Positions 33,809-45,413 of a stretch of 64,000 bases of DNA are shown piece after piece. Location of the stretch: contig NZ_FOIK01000008.1 in the NCBI RefSeq assembly GCF_900111565.1, forward strand, positions 1 to 64,000. The letters run 5' to 3'. The stretch comes from Paenibacillus sp. NFR01 (GTDB taxonomy: Bacteria; Bacillota; Bacilli; Paenibacillales; Paenibacillaceae). A model generated the notes under the pieces. It saw only the letters and a list, made by a program, of their open reading frames with translations, was not told where the DNA came from and did not search any database. How positions within the stretch are numbered: position 1 is the first letter of the stretch; each line of letters begins with the position of its first letter. The position numbers were made by a program, and so were the translations under genes.

Positions 33809-34693
33809 TTAACGCGTAAATCCCGTCGCCTCCGCAGCCTGCAAGGAATTCACCAGGAAATCTTGGATCTTCCCGTTGCTGGCGACCAAGTGGCGGGTAC
33901 CGATATCATAAGGATTGCCCAGCGTATCCGTGACCTTCCCGCCGGACTCCAGCACCAGCAAAACGCCTGCTGCGCAATCCCACGGGCTGAGGCCCACTTC
34001 CCAATAGCCGTCAACGCGGCCGGCAGCTACATAAGCCAGATGCAGCGCGGCTGAACCGCCGGCGCGGATGCCGCGGATTTGCGGCAGAATATGCTGCAGG
34101 CCGGCCATATTCATTGGCTGCGCAAACGTCCGGTCCGGCGGGAAGCCCATGGCGATCAGGCTGCTGCCCGGTTCGGTTTCCGCCGAAACCTTCGTCGGAA
34201 TACCGTGCATGTAGGCGCCCTTGCCTTTCTCCGCGACAAACATTTCGTCGCGGACCGGGTCGTAGATGACGCCGACCGCCAGCTCGCCCTTGACGACAAG
34301 CGCAATGGACACGCAGTAGAACGGAAAGCCGTGGACGAAATTGGTCGTTCCGTCAATCGGGTCGACGATCCAGAGGAACTCATGCTGCCGGCCTTCTGCC
34401 AGCGCGGCCTTGGCTGCCTCCGCTCCCGGCTCTACGCCTTCTTCGCCCAGAATGGCGTGGTCGGGATAATGGGTCAGGATCAGCCGGCGGATCATCTGTT
34501 CCACGCCCTTGTCGACCTCCGTCACCAGGTCCTGCGCCGATGTCTTGCTGCCGAGCTGCTTGACCTGCCCTTGTCTGCTCTTGATCCATTCCCCCGCCTT
34601 GGCTGCAACGTTGATCGCCACAGCCGTATATCCTTTGCCGCTGACTACGTATGGTTCCCGTTCAATCCGGTTATCAGGGTTCACAGAATTCAT
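33809..34693 (-). CDS. Inositol monophosphatase family protein
   Basis: A 294-residue Mg-dependent phosphatase with the family motifs EEGVE (metal Glu), WIVDPIDGTTNF (motif A) and WEVGLSPWDCAAG (motif B). Substrates in this family include inositol-1-phosphate, fructose bisphosphate and PAP; bacterial SuhB-type proteins also bind the transcription apparatus. The ATG at 34693 has GGAGTGAGG just upstream. Residues 1-20 extend beyond the usual start. Likely co-transcribed with the small acidic protein. Confidence 0.9.
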   Translation of the reverse strand: MNSVNPDNRIEREPYVVSGKGYTAVAINVAAKAGEWIKSRQGQVKQLGSKTSAQDLVTEVDKGVEQMIRRLILTHYPDHAILGEEGVEPGAEAAKAALAEGRQHEFLWIVDPIDGTTNFVHGFPFYCVSIALVVKGELAVGVIYDPVRDEMFVAEKGKGAYMHGIPTKVSAETEPGSSLIAMGFPPDRTFAQPMNMAGLQHILPQIRGIRAGGSAALHLAYVAAGRVDGYWEVGLSPWDCAAGVLLVLESGGKVTDTLGNPYDIGTRHLVASNGKIQDFLVNSLQAAEATGFTR

Positions 34694-34837
34694 AACCTCA
34701 CTCCGCTTTCTTGAACATGTTCGCTCTCCCATGAAACGCTTCAGTTCATATGCTGCTACCGTCTAATGTTTCATCCAACGTACCTTATTTCCATCGATGA
34801 ATCAAGTCAAACATTGGACCTTAGGCACCGTACGCAA

Positions 34838-35845
34838 TCAGGTTCCGATACGTATGCTGGCTCCGTCCAGAATCGTAATTTCCGGGTCCTTCTCCGCCAA
34901 TTCGCGGAGCATGCCCATCAGCTCAAACAACGCCTGGTCCTTCGCCTTCGCCTCAATCATCGCATCGACCGCCGGGGTATCCGGGGCGATGCGCTTCAGA
35001 AAGGCCAGCAGCGGCGCCGGCTCCACCAGATCCGCATGGCTGCGCGGATCAGACGGGCTGCGCGGGCTGGAGACGTGGATCTTCGGCACCAGCGGCGCGC
35101 CCGGGTCCGCATCCGCCTGGGCCAGCGGGCTGTCCCAGGTCCGGAGAATGTCCGGCCACAGCTCCCAGGGCAGCTCGCCTTCGTTATTCACCCATTGATG
35201 GTGGATATCGAGCACCATCGGCAGCCCCAGCCTGCGGCATACCTCCAGCGTCTCCGCCGCGTTAAACGTCTTGTCGTCGTTCTCCAGCGTCATCCGCATC
35301 TTCAGCGCCTCCGGCAATGCCGCGAAATGCGTGCAGAACCGCTCTGCGGCCGCAGGCTTGTCCCCATAGGCGCCGCCGATGTGAATGTTGTTCTTGGCCG
35401 TCCGCGGCAGCCCCATCGCCTCCAGCATGCGCACATGGTGCTCCAGATCGCGGACCGAGCTGGCCAGCACCTCCGGCCGGGGCGTGCTGAGAACGGTAAA
35501 ATGATCGGGATGGAACGACACCCGCATGCCGCGCTTCCGGATATAGCTTCCCACTTCGGCAAAGCTGTCTTCAAGCGCGGCATAAGGATTCCAATCCTGC
35601 AGCTCCGGGTGCGTCGCCAGCGGAATCAGCTTCGAGGTCATTCGATAGACCTGAATTTCCGATCCGGCGTTATGCTTCAGAAGCCGCAGCGTGTTGTGCA
35701 GATTCATTTTCGCGATCGCTTCCAGCTTTCGCAGTCCGGCTTCGCGGTCCTCCAGCTTGCTGAAACTCGCCATGGTCATGGTTTTTGACGGCGAGCAATC
35801 CTTGATGACGGTGGACATCGCAACATACCCGAACCGGACGATCAT
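34838..35845 (-). CDS. uvsE: UV damage endonuclease
   Basis: A 335-residue UVDE-family enzyme with a TIM-barrel fold. It nicks DNA 5' of UV photoproducts and starts alternative excision repair. The family N-terminus (VRFGYVAMS), HNTLRLLKHN, SFHPDHF, NDDKTF and LDIHHQWVN supply metal-binding His, Asp and Glu residues. Length is normal. It overlaps the 3' end of the preceding 105-residue gene by 4 bp (ATGA), implying translational coupling. Confidence 0.95.
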   Translation of the reverse strand: MIVRFGYVAMSTVIKDCSPSKTMTMASFSKLEDREAGLRKLEAIAKMNLHNTLRLLKHNAGSEIQVYRMTSKLIPLATHPELQDWNPYAALEDSFAEVGSYIRKRGMRVSFHPDHFTVLSTPRPEVLASSVRDLEHHVRMLEAMGLPRTAKNNIHIGGAYGDKPAAAERFCTHFAALPEALKMRMTLENDDKTFNAAETLEVCRRLGLPMVLDIHHQWVNNEGELPWELWPDILRTWDSPLAQADADPGAPLVPKIHVSSPRSPSDPRSHADLVEPAPLLAFLKRIAPDTPAVDAMIEAKAKDQALFELMGMLRELAEKDPEITILDGASIRIGT

Positions 35846-36159
35846 CTGTCCAGCCCGAAAAACATTTCGTATGCCAGCGCCGTCTGCACCCGCGACTCTT
35901 CCTCGTTCAGCTTGCGGACCAGCTCCATCTCAACCGCGGTCACTTCCTGGCTCTGGAAGTTGATCTCCGCAATCGATGCGGAAATCTTCACGATCGCCAC
36001 TGCCGTATTATCCGGCGTGTACGCAATCACCATTTCGCCGGTCGGGTAGACGCGAAAGCCCTGCTTCACCATCTTGGTCCGCCCGTACTCCAGCAGCTCG
36101 TAAAGCTCCTGCTCGTTTTTGAATTTGCAGACCGAATTGAATTCCGTTTGAAATCCCAT
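35842..36159 (-). CDS. Conserved small protein of unknown function
   Basis: A 105-residue soluble alpha/beta protein (N-terminal helix with FKNEQELYELLEYGRTK, a beta-rich middle with GEMVIAYTPDNTAVAIVKI, and a C-terminal helix). No signal peptide or membrane segment. I cannot name the family. The ATG at 36159 has AAAGGAG 9 nt upstream; the frame continues to 36189 without a better start. It lies between ddl and uvsE and overlaps uvsE by 4 bp. Confidence 0.8.
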   Translation of the reverse strand: MGFQTEFNSVCKFKNEQELYELLEYGRTKMVKQGFRVYPTGEMVIAYTPDNTAVAIVKISASIAEINFQSQEVTAVEMELVRKLNEEESRVQTALAYEMFFGLDR

Positions 36160-36207
36160 GCGGTAACGCTCCTTTCCGGCCGGAGACAAGCTCCCGCCGC
36201 TGCGATA

Positions 36208-37299
36208 TTATTCGTTATCGTATTTCAGGCTTTGCCGGAACCGGAAACGCTCAAGCGCGAGCGTAATCATCCGGTCGAGCAGCACCTGATAGGATACGCC
36301 GGTTTCGCGCCACAAGAGCGGGTACATGCTGAATGGCGTAAAACCGGGCATCGTGTTCACTTCGTTGATCAGGATTTTGCCATCGGATTTGCGTACGAAA
36401 AAGTCGGCGCGGGTAATGCCGCTGCCTTCAATCGCCCGGAATGCCTGCAACGCCAGCTCGCGCAGCCGGTCGGCCATCTCGATATCCACCGGCGCCGGAA
36501 TCAGCATCTGCGATTTGCCGTCGATGTATTTGGCGGCATAATCGTAATATTCTCCGGAAGAGACGATTTCACCCGGAACCGAAGCTTCCGGTTCTTCGTT
36601 GCCCAGTACGCTGACCTCGAGCTCGCGGGCATCGACGAATTCCTCGACGATGACTTTGGTGTCGTAGCGGAACGCCGTTTCGACCGCCCGGATCAGGCCC
36701 TCTTTGTCGTTCGCTTTGGAAATACCTACGCTGGAGCCGAGATTGGCCGGTTTGACGAACATCGGATAGCCGAGCTTATCTTCGATGCCGACGACCAGCT
36801 CATGGCTTTGCCGTTTCCAGGCCGAAGCGCTGAAATAACAGTATTCGCACTGCTCCAGCCCCGCTTCATGGAACAGCTTTTTCATGACGACCTTATCCAT
36901 CCCCGCCGCCGAAGCCAAAACGCCAGCTCCGATGTACGGGATGTTCGCCATTTCGAACAGGCCCTGGATCGTGCCGTCCTCGCCGTTGGTGCCATGCAGA
37001 AGCGGAAACATCACGTCGATCGTCTGCCCGCCGCCCTCAAGACCGCTGAACACCGCGCTGAGTGCAGCGGCCATACCCACCGGCTCCTTCTCCAGCTTCA
37101 GCTGCTCGATCGCAGCAAACGGAGCGCCGAGCACGCCGCCCATTTTCCACTGGCCCTGCTTGGAAATATAAAAGGGGATAATTTCGTATTTATCGTAATC
37201 AAACGCGTTCATCACCGCAAAAGCCGTCTGGAGGGATATTTCGTGCTCCCCGGATTTGCCCCCGTATACCAGACCTACGGTCAATTTTGCATTTCCCAT
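36208..37299 (-). CDS. ddl: D-alanine--D-alanine ligase
   Basis: A 363-residue ATP-grasp ligase making D-Ala-D-Ala for peptidoglycan. Features: N-terminal GGKSGEHEISL, central MFVKPANLGSSVGISKA, and C-terminal GSGITRADFFV plus LINEVNTMPGFT with the metal ligands. Tyr in the substrate omega-loop context (EYYDYAAKY) suggests the D-Ala rather than D-Lac form. Second gene of the minus-strand run, 21 bp after the amidase-like gene. Confidence 0.96.
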   Translation of the reverse strand: MGNAKLTVGLVYGGKSGEHEISLQTAFAVMNAFDYDKYEIIPFYISKQGQWKMGGVLGAPFAAIEQLKLEKEPVGMAAALSAVFSGLEGGGQTIDVMFPLLHGTNGEDGTIQGLFEMANIPYIGAGVLASAAGMDKVVMKKLFHEAGLEQCEYCYFSASAWKRQSHELVVGIEDKLGYPMFVKPANLGSSVGISKANDKEGLIRAVETAFRYDTKVIVEEFVDARELEVSVLGNEEPEASVPGEIVSSGEYYDYAAKYIDGKSQMLIPAPVDIEMADRLRELALQAFRAIEGSGITRADFFVRKSDGKILINEVNTMPGFTPFSMYPLLWRETGVSYQVLLDRMITLALERFRFRQSLKYDNE

Positions 37300-37320
37300 G
37301 CCGTAACCTCTTTCCGAATA

Positions 37321-38349
37321 TTATAAGTAGTCGCTAATGTGAAAAAAACGGTAGGCTGTTCGGTCGGTCCAGGCATAGGAATCACGGTAATCCCAGAACC
37401 GGTGGCGGCTGCTGACCGTCCGTGCATTGACCAGAGGCAGGCCTCCCGCATCGAATGCGGTGACGATGGTGCTGTGCTGGAAATGCCCGTTGCCGTCCCA
37501 GTCGTATTGGATAACGTCACCGAGCATCAGCTGCTCCGGCCGCTGCACGGCTTCCGCCCGCAGGCCTGTTCCCCGGCTACCGCTCAAATAACGCTCCAGG
37601 CTATCCGACACCGCCCAGCTGTAACTCCACCATTCCTGCGCCCCGTTGTAGCCTTTGTACCACCAACCCGTTTCTCTTTTACCAGTATAGTTGATCGGTG
37701 CTCCCCCTGCAAAGAGACATTGGGATACATAGTTTGTGCAGTCCACCTCGAAAATTTCGAACTCCGGATTGCCCTCTTTCCACCACCGGTCGGCGTATGC
37801 CACAGCTTCTTCGCGGTTATAGCGCACCTCTCTAAAGCCGCCTACCGCCCGGACCATTCCCCGGTTGATCAGCGGCGTGGACGGACGCGGAGGCTGCAGC
37901 ACCTCGCCCCAGGGGGAGAGCCGCAATGCCGGGTCCGCTTCGGCGACCTTTCGCAGGGAACTGCGTTCCGGAACATTATGCATAACCGAAGCAATCTCCC
38001 ATGAGCCGCCGTCCCGGAGAAACGTAAGCCGCTCCGATTCGATGATATCTTCGCGGTGATGGACGCCGCCCTTCTCGTAATACAACGCGCTGTGCAGCGC
38101 GACGTCGGCCACGACCTCGCCCGGATTCTGCCGTACCGTCCGCAGCGTGCGTACGCCCGTCTCGCCGCGCAGCGGCGTGATGCCCCGCCGTTTATACCAG
38201 AGGGCCAACCGGCGCGCCCGTTCGCCCTGCTCCAGCAAAAATTGCGGGTCCCGAACGGAGCTGCGGCGCGGCAGGGACCCCGGAGCCACGCGGCTCTTGT
38301 TCACCTGATCCACGTATTGATACAAGCTTTCCTTCCACTGTTGCTCCAT
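37321..38349 (-). CDS. Putative amidase-domain protein (Amidase_6-like)
   Basis: A 342-residue protein without a signal peptide. The C-terminal ~180 residues form an Amidase_6-like papain-fold domain: YNREEAVAYADRWW, then DCTNYVSQCLFAGG with the candidate catalytic Cys, GDVIQYDWDGNGHFQHSTIV with the His, and WDYRDSYAW. Such domains occur in sporulation or wall-associated hydrolases. The N-terminal ~150 residues are unassigned. It sits directly upstream of ddl, which fits a wall role, but export is not evident. Confidence 0.85.
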   Translation of the reverse strand: MEQQWKESLYQYVDQVNKSRVAPGSLPRRSSVRDPQFLLEQGERARRLALWYKRRGITPLRGETGVRTLRTVRQNPGEVVADVALHSALYYEKGGVHHREDIIESERLTFLRDGGSWEIASVMHNVPERSSLRKVAEADPALRLSPWGEVLQPPRPSTPLINRGMVRAVGGFREVRYNREEAVAYADRWWKEGNPEFEIFEVDCTNYVSQCLFAGGAPINYTGKRETGWWYKGYNGAQEWWSYSWAVSDSLERYLSGSRGTGLRAEAVQRPEQLMLGDVIQYDWDGNGHFQHSTIVTAFDAGGLPLVNARTVSSRHRFWDYRDSYAWTDRTAYRFFHISDYL

Positions 38350-38488
38350 AATATTTTTCCCGCCCCTTCATTTCGGTTTGGCTGCTGTCCTATATATATG
38401 AGAGAAGCCCCCCCGCTATACGGCGGAAACCCGGGGCGGAGCCGGAGCGGACAGGCTGAAATTGGACGTTCTTCCGGGGAAAAAACCC

Positions 38489-38517
38489 TTTACTCGCCTG
38501 TTTGCAACCGTTATACT
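38489..38517 (+). promoter_or_regulatory. Probable promoter of acnA
   Basis: TTTACT (38489-38494), 17-nt spacer, TATACT (38512-38517), about 57 nt before the acnA start. Confidence 0.6.
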
Positions 38518-38542
38518 TGAACTAGAGGCAATTTGAAATGTG

Positions 38543-38559
38543 GTTTCATCAGATGAAAC
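38543..38559. promoter_or_regulatory. Palindrome GTTTCATCAGATGAAAC in the acnA leader
   Basis: A perfect 17-bp palindrome (GTTTCATC-A-GATGAAAC) between the predicted transcription start and the acnA ribosome binding site. Both 7-bp arms are identical to those of the palindrome at the IclR gene promoter (44081-44097). It could be an IclR operator or, as RNA, a leader hairpin. Confidence 0.65.
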
Positions 38560-38573
38560 AAGGAGGCGCGTAC

Positions 38574-41315
<2,742 letters not shown>

Positions 41316-41345
41316 CGGAAACGTTCACCGAAACCCCATAAACTG

Positions 41346-41400
41346 CAAAAAACAGCCCTTGGATCGTCTCCCCGCCGGGAACGTCCAAGGGCTGTTTCTA
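41346..41400. terminator. Bidirectional terminator between acnA and the LuxR gene
   Basis: AACAGCCCTTGGA (41351-41363) with complement TCCAAGGGCTGTT (41384-41396). A-run on the left gives a U-tract for the minus-strand gene; the plus side has TTTCTAT. Confidence 0.9.
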
Positions 41401-41415
41401 TATTCTTCGTTTCAA

Positions 41416-43149
41416 CTACAATTCAATCCGTTCCGATTCGAGCATGCGTTTATAGATCAGGGCGATAATTTGCGAACGGTCGGTCACATTCATCTTATTA
41501 AAAATGCGGCTCAGGTGATTTTTGACGGTATGCTCGCTGATCACAAGCGTGCCGGCGATTTCTTTATTCGTCTTGCCCTGGACGATCAGCTCCAGCACCT
41601 CTTCTTCGCGAGGCGTAATGCCCCACTCTTCTTTCGGCGAGCGCGGAAGCGAGCCCACGGCAAGGCGTCCGGCGCCCTGGCTTCTCAGCGGCAGCTGCGT
41701 ATCCGTCCGGGTACGGAGAAAGGCGCAGAATGCGTCGCGCAGTCCGCCGTCCAGGCTTTCGGCCATATGCTCGTTCAGCCGAAAACGGGCCGGATCGATC
41801 CAGCGCTTGGGCGGGCCCTCAAAAAGCTCCGGCGGGGCCGCTTCGCTTGCCTTGCGCAGCGTCAGCCCCAGCAGCTGGACGGAGCTCGGAAGCGCAGGCG
41901 CCTGATCGGCCTGACCTTCGGCGTAATACCGGTCCAGTTGCTCCAGCAGCGAAACCTCATACGGATAAAAGCCGTATTCCTGCAAAAATCCGAGACGGAA
42001 CGGCGCCATCCTGCCGGCAGTCCGGAGCGCCTCCGCCTCAAGCTCCGGCAGCTCCAGAAAGCGGGCAAACTCATAGGCCATGCAGGCGGCTTCCTGCGAC
42101 AAGGCGTACAACGCATAATGATTGCCCTGAAGGTAAAAGAGCAGATTTTTAAGCGTAACCTCCGATTGCTTGACGGCCAGCGCTTCCTGCTCCAGAAACC
42201 GGATCGCAGCCGAAGCGGCGGCAGCCACGGTCTCCAGTCCCTCCATCCAGCGCTCGGCCTCTTCCCGCCGGGTGAAACCGGCAGCCAGCACGCCTTTGAA
42301 CTGGCTCTTTAGCAAAAGCGGGCATTCCAGCATCTGTCCATGCGGGGCCTCATGAATAATGGCCGTCGACAAAAAAGCCTGCGGAGAATACCGCGATGCC
42401 AGATCCTGCACATAAAAATGGCATTCCTCCGGCTCAAGGCCTCTCGCCAAATAGCGCCCGTCGACGGGAGTGTGCTCCGGAAACCAGACGAATGCGGACA
42501 ACGGCGCAAACGGCTCGCCTGCCACAGTCTCCAGCAGCATTTCGCCAAGCTCCTGCAGCGTGTCCGCTTCCGGCAGCAGACTGACGGCCTCCTTGACCTT
42601 TGGCGTGATGCCGCCGTCCAGCTCTATGCCAGGGTCCGCGCTGCAGAAATCGGGCTCCTCCAGCAGCTTAACCAATGTTCGGCTAAGAAAAGCCAGCTTA
42701 TCGCAAGCTTGTGCTATACCGCGCCCGCTGCATTCCGGAAGCGCGTCCAGTTCCATGCGGAATTCTCCGTACCAGGCTTTATCCTTCATCAGATGCTCCA
42801 AGGCATGCAAGACCTGATGTTTCGAGCCTTCCTCCATATAAAATCCCGACCACAAAAAATAACTGCGGCCATCTCCCGTCTTCAGCGGGCTGACCACATA
42901 TTTCAAGCCGGGCGTCCATTCCGCCATCCAGGCGGTGCCGGCAGAAACTCTTGAACGGGCGGCGCCCGACGCTTCCGGCATACCGGACCTGCCTAACCAT
43001 TCCATATACCATGGATTGCCCGCCGCCATACGGTCCAGCGGCCGTCCTTCCTGATCCGTCAGCGCGACGATCTGACCCGTTGCCGCACCGAACATCTCTA
43101 GAAGCTGCTCAATTTCCGGGGCCATAGAATCGGGTATTGCAGCTCTCAT
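41416..43149 (-). CDS. LuxR-type transcriptional regulator with large sensory N-terminus
   Basis: A 577-residue protein. The C-terminal ~65 residues are a LuxR/GerE helix-turn-helix (ITPREEEVLELIVQGKTNKEI, ISEHTVKNHLSRIFNKM). The N-terminal ~120 residues (PEIEQLLEMFGAATGQIVALTDQEG...) resemble a PocR-type or other small-ligand sensory domain, and residues ~190-320 look GAF-like (FAPLSAFVWFPEHTP...). No receiver domain. ATG 43149 is favoured over GTG 43158 because GAGGTG lies 6 nt upstream of it. Its targets are unknown; it lies between acnA and the IclR gene and has its own promoter. Confidence 0.85.
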   Translation of the reverse strand: MRAAIPDSMAPEIEQLLEMFGAATGQIVALTDQEGRPLDRMAAGNPWYMEWLGRSGMPEASGAARSRVSAGTAWMAEWTPGLKYVVSPLKTGDGRSYFLWSGFYMEEGSKHQVLHALEHLMKDKAWYGEFRMELDALPECSGRGIAQACDKLAFLSRTLVKLLEEPDFCSADPGIELDGGITPKVKEAVSLLPEADTLQELGEMLLETVAGEPFAPLSAFVWFPEHTPVDGRYLARGLEPEECHFYVQDLASRYSPQAFLSTAIIHEAPHGQMLECPLLLKSQFKGVLAAGFTRREEAERWMEGLETVAAAASAAIRFLEQEALAVKQSEVTLKNLLFYLQGNHYALYALSQEAACMAYEFARFLELPELEAEALRTAGRMAPFRLGFLQEYGFYPYEVSLLEQLDRYYAEGQADQAPALPSSVQLLGLTLRKASEAAPPELFEGPPKRWIDPARFRLNEHMAESLDGGLRDAFCAFLRTRTDTQLPLRSQGAGRLAVGSLPRSPKEEWGITPREEEVLELIVQGKTNKEIAGTLVISEHTVKNHLSRIFNKMNVTDRSQIIALIYKRMLESERIEL

Positions 43150-43214
43150 CCTACTCACCTCATACCCATAATCGCAAAAAATGCCTGTTCGGCGTAAATA
43201 AACTCACGATTGTT

Positions 43215-43243
43215 ATCATAGTTCATTTTCGGGCGTTTCTCAA
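43215..43243 (-). promoter_or_regulatory. SigA promoter of the LuxR-type gene
   Basis: Minus strand TTGAGA (43238-43243), 17-nt spacer, TATGAT (43215-43220). Confidence 0.75.
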
Positions 43244-43300
43244 TTCTTCCCTTTATTTAACGGTGCGTTTACATTCTATTACCCTATAAGGAAAATAAAG

Positions 43301-43314
43301 TAACGGCGCCGTTA
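43301..43314. repeat. Palindrome TAACGGCGCCGTTA
   Basis: Perfect 14-bp palindrome in the LuxR-gene upstream region, right after the IclR stop codon. Its half GCGCCGTTAT matches the core of the repeat units at 33.2 kb. Confidence 0.6.
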
Positions 43315-43318
43315 TCCA

Positions 43319-44062
43319 TTACCCCAGCATTAGCCCCATTTCGGCAGCGTTTTCTTTCAGAATCGCCGCGTACTCCTCCAGCGTAGCCCGGGACAGGCGG
43401 TTCACCGGCCCCGACAGCGACAGCGCCGCCGCCAGTTTCCCGCTTCGCCCAAAAATCGGCACCGCCACCGCCGCGGCGCCCGGCTCCCGCTCCTCGAAGC
43501 TGGTTGCATAGCCGGTGCGCACGATCTCGGCAAGCTGCCGCATGTACTGCTCTTTGTCGACCGCTTCCGGCCAGTCCGGGCTTTGCAGGAGCCTCCCCTG
43601 TACCTCCGGCGGGGCAAACGCGGCCAGCACCTTGCTGGAGGCGCCTACGGACAGCGGCAGGCGCGCGCCGATCTGCGCCACCCGCCGGATCGCCTGGCGG
43701 CTCTGCACGGCTTGAATGCGGACGCGCTCCAGGTCGTCGCGCAGATACAGGCTGACCGTTTCGCCCAGCCGGTCGCGCAGCCGTTCCATTGCCGGCAGCA
43801 GCAGCGCCGACGGCTCGCCCGAAATCGGCAGATGGGTCGACAGCTCCCAGATGCGGATGCCCAGCCGGTATTTCTCTGTCGCTTCGTTGCGCAGGAGAAA
43901 GCCCTTTTCCTCAAGCGTCGTCAGCAGGCGGTGCACCGTGCTTTTATGCAGATGAATCATAGCGGAAATTTCAGTCAGGCTCAAATCGCTCTCCTGCGTA
44001 AAACACAGCAATATATCAAGCGCGCGTTCCACGGCGCGTACGGTCAATTTACGGTCTTCCAC
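43319..44062 (-). CDS. IclR-family transcriptional regulator
   Basis: A 247-residue regulator. N-terminal winged HTH (~8-75: VRAVERALDILLCFTQ, LSLTEISAMIHLHKSTVHRLL) and C-terminal IclR effector domain (~85-245: GETVSLYLRDDLERV, PLSVGASSKVLAAF, TSFEEREPGAAAVAVPIFG). IclR proteins respond to small carbon acids or sugars. The start is GTG with AGGGGAG 7 nt upstream. A palindrome sits immediately before it, implying autoregulation; the same half-sites occur in the acnA leader. Confidence 0.95.
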   Translation of the reverse strand: MEDRKLTVRAVERALDILLCFTQESDLSLTEISAMIHLHKSTVHRLLTTLEEKGFLLRNEATEKYRLGIRIWELSTHLPISGEPSALLLPAMERLRDRLGETVSLYLRDDLERVRIQAVQSRQAIRRVAQIGARLPLSVGASSKVLAAFAPPEVQGRLLQSPDWPEAVDKEQYMRQLAEIVRTGYATSFEEREPGAAAVAVPIFGRSGKLAAALSLSGPVNRLSRATLEEYAAILKENAAEMGLMLG

Positions 44063-44080
44063 AGCGATCTCCCCTTGGAT

Positions 44081-44097
44081 GTTTCATTATATGAAAC
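44081..44097. promoter_or_regulatory. IclR-gene operator GTTTCAT-N3-ATGAAAC
   Basis: Palindrome with 7-bp arms and a TAT centre, 19 bp upstream of the IclR gene start. Read on the minus strand it contains a perfect TATAAT, so a bound repressor would cover the likely -10 (no good -35 was found). Half-sites equal those at 38543-38559. Confidence 0.7.
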
Positions 44098-44219
44098 ACG
44101 GTTACAATATTCTAGATACTTCTATCTTATTGCATTCCCCGGACGAAAGTCCAGCAGATTCATGCTACGGCAAAGGCTGGAACGGATTTTACAGTTGCAT
44201 TACAAAACGCGCAAAGTCA

Positions 44220-44248
44220 TTGACTTTGTTAAGGTCCGATCCTACGAT
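44220..44248 (+). promoter_or_regulatory. Probable promoter of the membrane alpha/beta hydrolase
   Basis: TTGACT (44220-44225), 17-nt spacer, TACGAT (44243-44248), 31 nt before the start codon. Confidence 0.6.
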
Positions 44249-44279
44249 TAATTATATGAACTTTTAGGAGGGGACCCCT

Positions 44280-45293
44280 ATGGATTTGGCCACGCGCACC
44301 GGCGCCCCGATCTCCCGCTTGCCGGGCTCCGATGACAACAATGTCTCCCCCAAGCTGTCTTTGCGGAAAATCCGCCTTAAGCATATCGTCGTTTCGCTGC
44401 TGCTGTCCGCCTTTTTCTTCTTTGTCTTTTGTTTTGTCGCCCTGCATGCCTACATTGCCTGGGTGCTCTCCAATCCGGTCGTCGCGCCGCTGTACTCCAC
44501 TCCGAAGCTGGCCAAAGGCCTCGAATACGAGGATATCCGCTTCCCGGCCAAAGACGGCAGCCGGATGATGCAGGGCTGGTACATCCCGGCGGCAGGCTCG
44601 GCCAAAACCATCGTGTTCAGCCACGGCTATGGCGCCAACCGCGAGGAAAGCTGGGTTCCGATGTACGACCTGGCCCACTATGCCCACAGCATGAACTTCA
44701 ACGTGGTGATGTTCGATTACGGTTTTGCCAGCCAAATCAATAAAGATATCGCCACCGGCGGAAAAAAAGAGTCCCAGCAGCTGCTGGGCGCCGTGCAATA
44801 CGCCAAGGAACATGGGGCCAAGGAAATCGTCGTTTGGGGCTTCTCCATGGGCGCAGGCACCGCGCTGCAGGCCGGCCTGGTCACCAAGGATGTCGACGCG
44901 ATGATCCTGGACAGCACTTTTTTGCTGGAGCCGGATACGCTGTACCATAACATCAAGAATAATATCGATCTGCCCCGCCAGCCTTCCCTGGAAATCATGA
45001 AGCTGCTGTTCCCCGTGCTGAACGGCACCGGACTGGGCCAGATTCCTTACGCCAAGGTCAAAGCGGAGGATTATCCCTTCCCGGTTCTGTTCATCCATGG
45101 CACGAACGATGAAAAGGCGCCTTATCCGATTGCGGAACAGCTGGCCGCCAACCAGACCAATCCTTATTCGGAGTCCTGGATCGTCGAAGGCAGCCACCAC
45201 GAGCTGCTGTTCCGGGAGCATCCGCGCGAATATCTGCGCCGGGTGTCGGCCTTCCTCGGCAACGTCCAGACCTCGCTGCAGCAGTCGCAATAA
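44280..45293 (+). CDS. Membrane-anchored alpha/beta hydrolase
   Basis: A 337-residue protein with one N-terminal membrane helix (~38-62) and an alpha/beta hydrolase domain facing outward. Oxyanion region SHGYGANREE, nucleophile elbow GFSMGAG with the Ser, Asp in HGTNDEKAP, His in EGSHHELL. It resembles the YqkD/BEM46-like group; substrate unknown. ATG preceded by GGAGGGG. It is divergent from the IclR gene, about 217 bp apart. Terminator follows. Confidence 0.92.
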   Translation: MDLATRTGAPISRLPGSDDNNVSPKLSLRKIRLKHIVVSLLLSAFFFFVFCFVALHAYIAWVLSNPVVAPLYSTPKLAKGLEYEDIRFPAKDGSRMMQGWYIPAAGSAKTIVFSHGYGANREESWVPMYDLAHYAHSMNFNVVMFDYGFASQINKDIATGGKKESQQLLGAVQYAKEHGAKEIVVWGFSMGAGTALQAGLVTKDVDAMILDSTFLLEPDTLYHNIKNNIDLPRQPSLEIMKLLFPVLNGTGLGQIPYAKVKAEDYPFPVLFIHGTNDEKAPYPIAEQLAANQTNPYSESWIVEGSHHELLFREHPREYLRRVSAFLGNVQTSLQQSQ

Positions 45294-45313
45294 TAACAGA
45301 TAATACCTTCAAG

Positions 45314-45341
45314 AGTCCGGTCTCGTCGACCGGACTTTTTT
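45314..45341 (+). terminator. Terminator after the alpha/beta hydrolase gene
   Basis: AGTCCGGTC-TCGTC-GACCGGACT followed by TTTTTT. Confidence 0.93.
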
Positions 45342-45413
45342 GCTGTCTCCAGCAATAATTGATCATCCGGGCTCATACAATGAACCGATGAACAAAGGAC
45401 GGGAGGATTGCCG

